From: a virus
Strand: one strand, 5' to 3'
IMG/VR virus record: IMGVR_UViG_3300010373_000640
Location: 1-21,594 of that record
DNA: 21,594 nt
The position numbers and the translations under genes are program-made. Every line of letters starts with the position of its first letter. The first letter of the stretch is position 1. Below, piece after piece: positions 1-9,400 of this stretch. The notes below the pieces were generated by a model that was not told the origin of the DNA, searched no databases, and worked only from the letters and a program-made list of their open reading frames with translations.

Positions 1-1
1 A

Positions 2-3000
2 ACGGATGGCACACCCATGAATGAAAAAGAGGTTGCCGACGTAGTGTATAATGAGCTTCGTAAAAAAGCATTGGAAGGAAAACTAAAAACAGCTTCAGGG
101 CCGATAAAGCCGATTATTGAGGATAAAATACATGAAGTCAATAAAGATATTACCGATTTACACACGTCTGACGATGACAAGCAAAAGGCAGAACTCAATC
201 AATTGCTGCATGATAATTTAGATCAAATTAGGGTGAAGATGCCCACTATGGAACAACCAATCAAAGATGCCATTGCAGAAAACCGTCCTGAAGATATATT
301 TAGGGAAATAGCATCGCAGGCTATGGAGACTACTAAGGTGGATGGTAAAGAAGTTAGTTCCCGCGCCCCAACCGAAGAAATATTTGGCAAAGCGGTAGTT
401 GACAAGGCTATCGAATTATCTAAACAAAAAATAAAAGAAAATGGCAAAACCAACGCCTCCGAAGCCGAAGGGCGGCAAGGGAAAGTAATCGAAAAACCAG
501 CGGATGCGGCAAATCAGGGTGCTGCATCTGCCTTGGTTCCTAATTCAGAAACGATTCATTCGACGACAAATTTCAGAACATGGGATTTGGGCGACATGGA
601 AGGGAAGCCAGAGGATGAGGCGGCCAAAAAGCATCTCGAAGGTGTCGTAAGGGAATGGGATACAAAACCAGCCGGAACACAGGGAGAAACATTTGGCGAA
701 TTCATAAATCGGGTTATCCCTTCATTCGATAAGATTCTGAAAGAAGAACCAGAAAACACGACTATTGTCACGCATAGTTCTGTATTGAAAGCATTCAAGG
801 TGTGGGATGAAATGGGGCGTCCAGAAATAGATAAGATGACAGATGAGCAGAAAAAAGAATTTGCAGACGCTTATAACAAGCAAGAAACGCATAATGGAGA
901 CTTGGATACGTTCAATGGAACTAACGGTGATGTTCACGTTATAAGGCACGGGCAGACGGAAGATAATGAAAAAAACAATTTCCGATCTGGTAATACTAAC
1001 CTGACAAAAAAGGGGATTAACGATGCTGGCAACGCTGGACGGGAATTGAAAGATAAAACAGGCGGCGACGTTCCAAAAATAATAACCTCTGACTTACCAA
1101 GAGCTATTCATACATCAAATATTATAAACGATAAATTAAAAGAAAATGCCATACCAGAGCATCAAGCAGGAACGGTGGGCGCACACGCCAGCGGGGACGA
1201 AGGCGCTGGGGGGAGCGGCCAAGGTGAAGGAATGGGATCAAGCCAGCAAGGGCAAACATCTCCTATTCCGGGCGCACCGGCCAACGGGGAAGGCGGCGCA
1301 TTACCTCCAAAAGAAGGCGTAGGGAGTCCATTGTCTGTAGAAGACTCTGAAAATACATCAGGTATAAAACGAGTTATCTCTGAAGAACTCCGAACCACTA
1401 TTGGGCTACCGCAAGTAGAAATGAAAAAATTGGGTAGTGATTCCGAGAACCTACAAGCCGGAAAAGAGGCCGTTGATTCTGGTAAAATAGAGCCTCGTGT
1501 TGTAGCTATGAGAGTATTTTCTGATGGGCAAGGCAAAGGTATTTATACGCCAGAAGAAGGATGGGCCATGCAGTATTATTCTCATCAACTAGCGCAGGTA
1601 GAAAAATATTTGCGCTCGGCACTCCATGAGGCGAATACTGCGCTTAATAAAAATCCAGATAATACAGAAGCCGCTACTGCAAAAGATATTGCAATGCAGC
1701 GATTGGGGCAATTGGATGATGAAGTTGATTTAAAAACAAGAGCCGATAGGATTAATAGTAATTCGTGGGGAGGACTTGGGAATGCAATGAGTGCAGAGAC
1801 GGATGAAAGTTTCAGTCCTTCCAGAAATAAGTCTATTATCTCCGAAAATTATGGTGGGAAAATTCCTGAAGATGTTCAAAAAAGGTTAGATCAGGCTTTT
1901 GCAGAACGAGATAAGGCTCTTGCTGATTTGAAAGAGGCCAAAGAAAAAGTGGCCGAACAGGAATTGAAGAAAGATGCAGACAGATCGCCTTCTGTCGCAA
2001 AGACCATAAGAGATAAAAAGGCCGCGCTAAAGAAAGAACGTGTCGGGTTAATAGAAGAATTAAAGCAGGCAATAAAAAGAGATTCTAATCAATTGGGCGC
2101 AAACCCACTACCGATACATACTATAGAAGCCGTAAGTAAACTAGCTCTTAATTATTTTAAGGATGGCGTCTTAAGCGTAGAGGGGATAACAAACAGGATT
2201 TATGACGATTTGAAGGATGTGGTTAAGGGGATAGACAAAAACCAGATTAGAGAAGCCGTAGCCAACTATCAACCTTTAGCCAGAGAGCAGGCTACTGAAA
2301 AAGCTAAGAAAAAGGCGTCCAATTTGGAAGTGGATATCGAAATGGTAGAGGGAAGAAAAAAGACAAATCCAAAGTATACAATGGAATTGCCTGAGAAAAA
2401 GCCAAAAGTACCATTCGAAAAGGACATGGAATACAGAAAGGCAAACCAGAGATTGGTAAACGCAGAATTTAAAATTAAAAAAGAAAAACTACGATCTTAT
2501 GCTGCTAAAGAAACGAAATTTCAAAAAACATTAGGCTGGATAAATAGACTCACTAGATTATCTGTTCTTTCTGGCGTTAATGTTTTAGAAAAATTGGCGG
2601 CAGCGGCTACAATAGGTAGTGCATCCCAGAAACCAATAGAAGAAACGCTGAACGGTCTGTGGGGAAAAACCTTCCCAGAAATAAGAGGCAAGGCTGATAT
2701 AGACATGGGGGCTAATGCTGCGGCTACTGGAAAATATTATTCAGAATTTCTGAATCCAGAAAAGTTTTTAAAAGACTCGAAAGATATTCTTAAAAGTGGT
2801 GAGACGAATTTGGGTAAAGAATTGGAGAAGCAATTAAACAATCATATCCCTATCTTAGACTTGCCTACGGATTTGCACCAAGTAATAAAGGCTCCTGCTA
2901 AAAGAGCAATGTTTGAATATTCGTTGGCTAAAATTTTGGATGATCAAAGTAGAAAAGGAATAGACATCAATCATCCGCTTATAATTGAATCTGCTAGGCA

Positions 3001-3796
3001 AAGAGCTTTTGCGAGAGCTAAATATGAAATATTTCAAGAAAGTAATGATGTAAGCAAATGGATGAATAAAAAGATGTCTGAATGGGGTGATCAAGGAAAG
3101 ACGGGGGCGCTAAAACAATTCCTAACCAGACTAGCATTACCCGTAAGTACCGTGCCGACAAATATTGCCAGAAGAGTAGGACTATATACTATTGGCCTAC
3201 CCAAAGCATTGTTGTATGACATTCCTACCGCCTATTCTAAAGGCATAGAGAATTTAACCGAAGATGAAGCCAATCACATAGGCAGAGCATTGACTAAAGG
3301 AAGTATTGGTCTTGCGCTTTGGATGACAGGATATTTTGGGTACAAATCAATGGGAGGGATGTACACGAAATATGATCCGGATAAAGAACGAAAAAAAGAC
3401 CAAAGCCATACACTGCATGACCAATTGGAATTAATGAATGCGCCAATTAGTAGACCGTGGCAGCATGCACTCCCATTTCAGATAATGCAATTGGGTGCTA
3501 CTTTCAGACACATCTATGAGCATTCGGCACAAAAAAATAGCGATCCATTTGCGATTGCGCAAGCAACAATGGGAAGCACTGGCGCTATATTAGACCAGAT
3601 ACCAATAATAAATCGCGGAGTAGAAGCAATAACAGCAACTATGGACCCGTATCAAGGTAAAAAACTTGGAAATGATTTCCTGAGAGAATTTGAACCACAA
3701 ATATTGAGAGATTTGGGGGTTATAAAACCAGATAAAAAAGCCAGTGGTGGTGGCGCTGGGGCTGGCGGTCATTATGGAGGGGGGCATTCTGAATGA
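2..3796 (+). CDS. Large multidomain (polyvalent-type) phage protein with permuted histidine phosphatase, 5'-partial
   Basis: The frame is open from the window edge, so the true start is probably upstream; residue numbers here count from the Met at 17. Residues about 180-290 resemble the C-terminal half of a histidine phosphatase (WDLGDMEG at 189-196, VTHSS with His253). Residues about 305-385 resemble the N-terminal half (RHG at 310-312, then the FRSG...LTKKG and SDLPRA segments). A Gly/Pro-rich linker follows (about 390-440), then a charged coiled-coil-like stretch (about 617-690). The long, mostly helical C-terminal region has one hydrophobic segment (about 1095-1109) and a Gly/His tail. 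This mosaic style is typical of the 'large polyvalent proteins' of phages; which LPD families are present I cannot say. Its stop overlaps the start of the lysozyme-like gene by 4 nt, suggesting translational coupling. An internal virion or ejected role is inference. Whether the phosphatase is active is uncertain, because the usual acid/base Glu position appears to be Thr188. Confidence 0.85.
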   Translation, partial: TDGTPMNEKEVADVVYNELRKKALEGKLKTASGPIKPIIEDKIHEVNKDITDLHTSDDDKQKAELNQLLHDNLDQIRVKMPTMEQPIKDAIAENRPEDIFREIASQAMETTKVDGKEVSSRAPTEEIFGKAVVDKAIELSKQKIKENGKTNASEAEGRQGKVIEKPADAANQGAASALVPNSETIHSTTNFRTWDLGDMEGKPEDEAAKKHLEGVVREWDTKPAGTQGETFGEFINRVIPSFDKILKEEPENTTIVTHSSVLKAFKVWDEMGRPEIDKMTDEQKKEFADAYNKQETHNGDLDTFNGTNGDVHVIRHGQTEDNEKNNFRSGNTNLTKKGINDAGNAGRELKDKTGGDVPKIITSDLPRAIHTSNIINDKLKENAIPEHQAGTVGAHASGDEGAGGSGQGEGMGSSQQGQTSPIPGAPANGEGGALPPKEGVGSPLSVEDSENTSGIKRVISEELRTTIGLPQVEMKKLGSDSENLQAGKEAVDSGKIEPRVVAMRVFSDGQGKGIYTPEEGWAMQYYSHQLAQVEKYLRSALHEANTALNKNPDNTEAATAKDIAMQRLGQLDDEVDLKTRADRINSNSWGGLGNAMSAETDESFSPSRNKSIISENYGGKIPEDVQKRLDQAFAERDKALADLKEAKEKVAEQELKKDADRSPSVAKTIRDKKAALKKERVGLIEELKQAIKRDSNQLGANPLPIHTIEAVSKLALNYFKDGVLSVEGITNRIYDDLKDVVKGIDKNQIREAVANYQPLAREQATEKAKKKASNLEVDIEMVEGRKKTNPKYTMELPEKKPKVPFEKDMEYRKANQRLVNAEFKIKKEKLRSYAAKETKFQKTLGWINRLTRLSVLSGVNVLEKLAAAATIGSASQKPIEETLNGLWGKTFPEIRGKADIDMGANAAATGKYYSEFLNPEKFLKDSKDILKSGETNLGKELEKQLNNHIPILDLPTDLHQVIKAPAKRAMFEYSLAKILDDQSRKGIDINHPLIIESARQRAFARAKYEIFQESNDVSKWMNKKMSEWGDQGKTGALKQFLTRLALPVSTVPTNIARRVGLYTIGLPKALLYDIPTAYSKGIENLTEDEANHIGRALTKGSIGLALWMTGYFGYKSMGGMYTKYDPDKERKKDQSHTLHDQLELMNAPISRPWQHALPFQIMQLGATFRHIYEHSAQKNSDPFAIAQATMGSTGAILDQIPIINRGVEAITATMDPYQGKKLGNDFLREFEPQILRDLGVIKPDKKASGGGAGAGGHYGGGHSE

Positions 3797-5055
3797 TTGG
3801 GAAAAATTACGATATGGGAATAGGCGAACCGGCTGGATATGTGCCAATAACAAATCAGCAACGTACTGACTGGAATAATTTTTTGGATTCCAAACAGTCA
3901 TTACCGGTTTACACTAAATCTAACCCGGATTTTTCTCTCACATCTAAGCAATTGCCTTTTATTCAATATGAGCAAAATCAATTAAGAAATGGGGACACAT
4001 TCGGAAATTTAAATCCAGTCGCTACGGCATATATAAGAAGCGGGTTAACTGATGCTTATTTGAATAAGCCAGTAAGTAACATGCCCGGATATTATCCCCA
4101 ACACAAAGATTTCGGCACAGATATAGAAGGGTATTATAATTCAAAAGTTGGCCTAGCGCCGACTACTACAGCGCCAGAAATAATAGCCAAAAATCCAACA
4201 TCGGTCGCCCCTTTAGTTACTTCTGAGAATAAGCCGCCTATCCCAACAGGATCAATACCAAGACCAAATTATATTGATAGCGGATCAAGGATTAATTATC
4301 TGCAACAGTGGGCAAAAAAATATGGCGATCTACAAGGTAGAGGGGACACGGTTATGAAAGTTAATGAAGTGCCCAGAACTGGTTCCGGAACATCGGAGCA
4401 ATTGGCTACAAAATTCGGTAAACAATATGGAATTGATCCGGCACTTCTTTATACATCTGCAATGGAGGAAGGGATGAGTGGTCTATATAAAAATATTAAT
4501 GGAACGGATACTAAAGGCAGGAAGCCGGGCGAATATGGTTATCAAGATTATTATGATGATAAAGAATTTCCAATTAATGGAGGGCAAAGCTTCGGGTTTC
4601 AAACATTCACTGAACGGTTCCCGGATTTAGTAAAAGGCGGCTATTTGCCAAAAGAATTTGCAAGTCAATTCAGGGGATCGAAAGCCTCATCAGAGGATGA
4701 TAACCCACTTCATGATGCTAATAATTTCAAAACGGCAGACGCAGCACTCCAAGCCAAGGCCGCAATGATGAAATACGGCCAAGATTACGTCAAACGGCAA
4801 GCAAGTCAAAATAATATACAGTTAAGCCCAAAACAGTTAGAGTTTTTTACCCTCGCTTGGTTCAATGGGGGTGAAGGCGCAGTCAAAAAAAGATTACCAG
4901 AATATAAATCTAAAGGGTATTTAAATAATGATGATTTTATAAATCAAAGACCGCCTGAAGAAAAAGGGAAACCATCGAATTTAGATGTCTATGGTCACAT
5001 AGTCGGTAGAATGAAAATGAGAGACAATTTAAAAAAAGAAGGGTATTTTGAGTAA
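3793..5055 (+). CDS. Lytic transglycosylase / lysozyme-like protein, probably virion-associated
   Basis: This 420-residue protein has a Pro/Ser/Thr-rich, mostly unrecognisable N-terminal half. Its C-terminal half (about 200-400) has the order of motifs seen in SLT/goose-type lysozyme folds. These are YGIDPALLYTSAMEEGMSG (about 212-230, with Glu225/Glu226 as candidate catalytic acid), SFGFQTF (about 266-272, the place of the usual G-L-x-Q segment) and LAWFNGGEGAV (about 354-364, the AYNGG-type motif). Such enzymes cleave the glycan strands of peptidoglycan. There is no signal peptide. Its ATG lies inside the stop of the preceding giant protein (ATGA), and tail/fibre genes follow. I therefore infer a tail- or core-borne enzyme that opens the wall during DNA entry, not the late endolysin, which is better matched by the M15 peptidase further right. 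The fold assignment is fairly secure; the role is inference. Confidence 0.75.
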   Translation: MIGKNYDMGIGEPAGYVPITNQQRTDWNNFLDSKQSLPVYTKSNPDFSLTSKQLPFIQYEQNQLRNGDTFGNLNPVATAYIRSGLTDAYLNKPVSNMPGYYPQHKDFGTDIEGYYNSKVGLAPTTTAPEIIAKNPTSVAPLVTSENKPPIPTGSIPRPNYIDSGSRINYLQQWAKKYGDLQGRGDTVMKVNEVPRTGSGTSEQLATKFGKQYGIDPALLYTSAMEEGMSGLYKNINGTDTKGRKPGEYGYQDYYDDKEFPINGGQSFGFQTFTERFPDLVKGGYLPKEFASQFRGSKASSEDDNPLHDANNFKTADAALQAKAAMMKYGQDYVKRQASQNNIQLSPKQLEFFTLAWFNGGEGAVKKRLPEYKSKGYLNNDDFINQRPPEEKGKPSNLDVYGHIVGRMKMRDNLKKEGYFE

Positions 5056-5087
5056 AAAATTATATATTCGCTAAACTATTAAAAGCC

Positions 5088-5582
5088 ATGCCATTAACGG
5101 CAAGTTTTACAGTAGCGGCTACTTCGGACGAAACCGCCGCTTTTTTAACCGATACGTCAACCGGATCGGACGTTGCCATCACGGACAGAAAGATACTTCT
5201 GTATGATATTTCCAACACTTTATTGGGTACTTATGATTGGCCGATAGCCGATTCTTCTATAACAATCAACCCATTTACAAAAGACATAAGCGTCAATGTG
5301 GTCGTTAATTGGGTAGATGTGGACGGGAATACTTTGTACACATATTCTTTGTTGTTTGCTGCTGTTCAGTTTGCCGTACAATTTTTGTATTCTCTAATTC
5401 AGCAATTACAGGCCAAGCCGACGAAAGTGAATGATCAGGTTTTCTTCGACAATTTGAAACTATTAGATTTATTGATCGATTCGGCGCAATTAGCTATTGA
5501 TACTGGCGGCGATCAATATTCAGCAGAAACGTGTATTTCTCTTTATCAAAACATGATCAATAATCAAATATCATTCTTTTGA
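5088..5582 (+). CDS. Hypothetical phage structural protein
   Basis: This 164-residue protein starts at an ATG 32 nt after the previous stop, following an A/T-rich spacer without a Shine-Dalgarno sequence. The N-terminal 80 or so residues are rich in Thr, Ser, Val and Asp and look like a small beta-sandwich. The C-terminal part is helical (FAVQFLYSLIQQLQ, then LLDLLIDSAQLAIDTG). It carries no motif I can name. Its position between the lysozyme-like protein and the Ig-domain/fibre genes suggests a virion component such as a tail-tip or fibre-attachment protein. Its stop overlaps the TTG start of the next gene, so the two are probably made together. Real coding sequence is likely; function is unknown. 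Confidence 0.75.
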   Translation: MPLTASFTVAATSDETAAFLTDTSTGSDVAITDRKILLYDISNTLLGTYDWPIADSSITINPFTKDISVNVVVNWVDVDGNTLYTYSLLFAAVQFAVQFLYSLIQQLQAKPTKVNDQVFFDNLKLLDLLIDSAQLAIDTGGDQYSAETCISLYQNMINNQISFF

Positions 5583-6442
5583 GCCAACAGTTAAATATAG
5601 CAACAATTTTGTCTATCGCTAAAATATGCCAATATACTGATGTTGTATCTGTAGGAAGCAATATTGCTTTGAAAGGTGGAGATATAAATCAGCGACAGCC
5701 AGTGCTAATTAACATTGTAAGAAAATCTGTTCAGAATAGATTTAATTTAAATTCATCCGACTTTACATTGAGGGATACTGCCAATTATCTTTTGTCTTTA
5801 TTGAGGCAATGGCCGTTAGCTCAAAATATCTTTAACAAAATTTCCGCTGGCATCGCAACAATAAGCAATCCAGCTGATCAATCGATAAATGTAGGTCAGT
5901 CGGCTACTTTCACAGTAACAGTTACATCACCAACTGCCTATACAGTTGCTTGGTATCGTAATGGAGTGATTATTCCGGGAGCAACGGGGTTATCTTATAC
6001 ACTAACGAACGCTCAATTAACGGATAGTGGTGCAATGTTTTCGGCTATTGCGACAAACGCGGCTGGGCCAGTTTCTTCTAACACGGCTACTCTGACGGTT
6101 ACGGCGTTATTGACGGCACAATGGTGGTTTGGGTCAACTGATCCTTATGCTGCGTTGAGCGCTGGAAGCGATACACTTTCTTATCAAATTAATCAAACTA
6201 TTACGCATGACGCCGCTATAACTATTAATTATCCAATAGGTGCCGAAAATAATCAATTCAATGTACTGAGATACCCAAATACGGAGAACCAAAAGACGAC
6301 TTGGTTTAATACAAATTTAAATAATGGAATTATAGGCGATCCGCAGATGAGAAATATTTTGAACATAAATAATTTTTATTACATAGTTAGCAGAGTGGCT
6401 ATGTCTCTTGATAATGTAACAACTTCTTTGACGTACACTTAA
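5579..6442 (+). CDS. Ig-like domain phage structural protein
   Basis: This is a 287-residue protein. The start is TTG at 5579, overlapping the upstream stop (TTGA). No in-frame ATG occurs before about residue 153, so the TTG is needed to keep the helical N-terminal 90 residues. Residues about 93-176 form an immunoglobulin-like beta-sandwich: a buried Trp in VAWYRNG (Trp125), then SYTLTNAQLTDSGAMFSAIATNAAG, the usual 'D-S/A-G-x-Y' turn and F/G strands. The cysteine pair of I-set domains is absent. Such domains decorate many phage tail and capsid proteins and are thought to bind carbohydrate or stabilise surfaces. The last 110 residues (after WWFGSTDPY) look like another beta domain that I do not recognise. 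The gene sits directly upstream of the main fibre gene, which fits a fibre-base or decoration role. Confidence 0.8.
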   Translation: MSQQLNIATILSIAKICQYTDVVSVGSNIALKGGDINQRQPVLINIVRKSVQNRFNLNSSDFTLRDTANYLLSLLRQWPLAQNIFNKISAGIATISNPADQSINVGQSATFTVTVTSPTAYTVAWYRNGVIIPGATGLSYTLTNAQLTDSGAMFSAIATNAAGPVSSNTATLTVTALLTAQWWFGSTDPYAALSAGSDTLSYQINQTITHDAAITINYPIGAENNQFNVLRYPNTENQKTTWFNTNLNNGIIGDPQMRNILNINNFYYIVSRVAMSLDNVTTSLTYT

Positions 6443-6452
6443 ATATTTGAGC

Positions 6453-9400
6453 ATGAAAACATGCCATAGGATCGCTCTACTGGATAAATACCGGTCAGCG
6501 GTCCTAACGACAGTTATCTTATCGTTTTTTATGTTTGCCAAAGGGCAAACCACATACAATCCCTCGCAACCTCCGGGGATGTATCAGACTTTAAATAAGC
6601 CAATAGGGTCGGGGCAAGCGTTTAACGTAGAGGCCAGAAGCCTAAAGGCCGATTCTGTTAATTTTGTGTATAGGCCATACAATGGGACAAGCGAGGTTTT
6701 GTCCTATCTTAATCTTCCAAAATACCGGTATGGCTGGTTCCCTATTTTTGTTAACGTAGGCGGCTCCCTTCAAAGTAATGGGACATTTATCGGCGGCCAA
6801 ATACAAGTTTATTGGTTCCGAGATGGGACAGCAGATGGTAATTTAATCAGATGGTACACCGATTCAACTAGCGCATCGGGAGCCTTTTTTGCCATAGCCA
6901 ATAATCTTTCCGAAGGAAATCCGGGACTGATTAAAGGGAATCTTTCTTTGGATTTGGTTACCAACACAAGCGATGCCCAAAAATGGATTGCTACAGCGAC
7001 ATTGACAAATAAAACAATGTCGGGCTTAAGCAATACGTTTACAAATATTCCCAATTCAGCCCTACAAAATAATGCTATAGGGTTAAGCATAACTAGCAAC
7101 GCAGGATCGGATATTTCTGTCACAACGACTCCCGCCTCTCTGGGAACTTCTTTGGTATTTAATGTGCCAACTGCAAGCGGAAGCCAGCGCGGCGCTTTAG
7201 CTCCCGGCGATTGGGCTATTTTTGCAGCTAAACAAAATGCAATAACGCTTACTACCTCAGGTTCAACCGGCCCTGCAACTTTTATAGCAAATGTGTTGAA
7301 TATACCGCAATATGTATCGGCAACGCCGTGTTTTAATTGCAACGCGGATTCTTTAATGACCTTCCCATTTGACACAACGAATACAAGGAATAATTACGTA
7401 ATAGCATACGATAGTGTTAATCGGAAATTATTTTTGACGCCTCAAACGGGCGGCGGCGGCAGTGGGATTAACCAATTGACGGGGGATGGAACTGCTGGCC
7501 CCGGATCAGGAAGTCAAGTGTTTACATTAGCTACTGTAAATAGCAACGTAGGAACATTTGGAAGTGCCACCACTGTTCCGCAAATTACACTTAATGGGAA
7601 GGGGCTGGCAACGGCGGCCGTTGGCGTATCCATACAAATAGCCGAAAGTCAGGTAACAAATTTAACTACTGATCTTGCCGGAAAAGTCGGAACGTCTTTA
7701 AACTCGGGGCAGATATTTGTTGGAGGAGCGGCCAATGTCGTAAATAATGTTACGCCGTCGGGAGCCGTTTCGATGACGAATACGGGAGTTTTTTCGTTGA
7801 CCGCCAATTCTGTGGCTACGTCAAATATTCAAGCTAACGCGGTCACCTTGGCTAAAATGGCGACCAATACTTCAAATACGCTTTTGGGTTATGATGGAGT
7901 GGGAAATCCAGTGGATGTAACGCTGACAACAACAGGTACAAGCGGTACGGCTAGTCTAGTTGCAGGCGTTTTGAATATCCCACATTATTCAGATGGGCAA
8001 ACATTAACCTATACACAGAACGCCACTAATAACACCCTTGCAATAAGCGGTGGAAATACGCAAACGTTTTTGACAGCCACAACTAATCTAGCTGGTTTAA
8101 TGGACACGGCAAGAACCAGATGGGTAGATAGTGGCAGAAATAGGCTTTTCTCGTTTGCCTTTGTTCAAGGATTGCAACCGGCAGGACTGGATAGCGCTCA
8201 GCTTGGTGGTTCTTTTTATAAGCCAGATACACTTGATTTTGCGTATCAGCCTTTCTTGTGGCAGCATGTCACAAGTGCTAGTTCTTTATCTGTGGGAGAT
8301 TCAGTTACGCTCATAGCATCTAATGGTCAGGTGAAAAAAGGGGCGACTACTTTATTCGGCGGAATAACAGCAGCGCAGGTCGCATTTAATCTCCCGCAAA
8401 AAATATCAAGCCCGTTGGGCATATCCTATTGGAACGACTACTTTTTTTCTTCGTCTGGGGCTATACAAAATTACACTACAGCAGGAACAGTTACTTTGGC
8501 TCAAAATGGGAACTTTCTGAAATTTCGTGGTGGGACGTTCGGCACCTACACCAATTATCTGTACAAAAATGTAACGTCTTATTCAGAATGGATGGACAAT
8601 TGGGTGAAAGTAAGTGTGGATTCTATCGGGACGGCATTCGGCGGATTGACGTGGGGCAAGGGCGCAGGTGGTAATCCGTTATTGGGCGCGATTGATTTGC
8701 GAACCACAAGTTCTCATAACTTAACTATTGTATCCGCCGGTACTGTTGTAGCGACTAAGACACCCGCTACACTTGCTCCCGCGCAGGGCGATACGCTTAC
8801 CTTGCATTGGTATATCCATCAAGATACTGTACGGTTTGCAGTCTATGATCAGACATCGTCCGTTAGCGATTCCGTACAATATGTATTCCCGTCCACAACT
8901 TTTAACGATGCAACTACGGGCACCTACCCAACTTTTGGGAATTATACATTAGGGTCTCAAGCTGGTGCTTACACGATGGTTTATCAATCCGTAGTAACCG
9001 ATAACCCGTATAGGTCGATTTTAGCGGTTTTGGGCCATTCAATAGTACAAGGGTATGATGGTGGGTCGTTCGCTAATAGATTGTCGGAACGTCTAGCAGC
9101 TACTTATGGGTATGTTCCCGCCTTTGGCTCATCTGGCGATGTATTTGCAAATGTCGAAGCTCGATTAATGGATGTTATCCGTATTCAACCGCGCAATGTC
9201 GTTATTTATATTGGATGTAATGATGTTAGAAATTTGATAACGGCGGGATGGACAACGCCACAGATTTTGGCGTACATAAAAGTTCAGATGGGTGCTTTGT
9301 TATCCAGACTGCAACGGGCTGGTATATGGCCGATTATTATATACACGCCTGAGACAGGAACAGCGGCAACACAACAATATGAAGCCGATAGCCTTTTGAG

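Noticed and set aside
1162-1536. 124-codon antisense open frame
   Set aside because: It mirrors the Gly/Pro-rich linker of the giant protein; the Pro/Cys/Ser-rich translation is a shadow.
5043-5087. Promoter ahead of the 164-residue structural gene
   Set aside because: TATATTCG resembles the -7 box, but the nearest TTTG is only 12 nt away, too close for the consensus spacing.
6809-7375. 188-codon antisense open frame under the fibre gene
   Set aside because: It lies wholly inside a strongly supported gene, its composition is what the opposite strand of Thr/Asn-rich codons would give, and it has no start context or neighbours.
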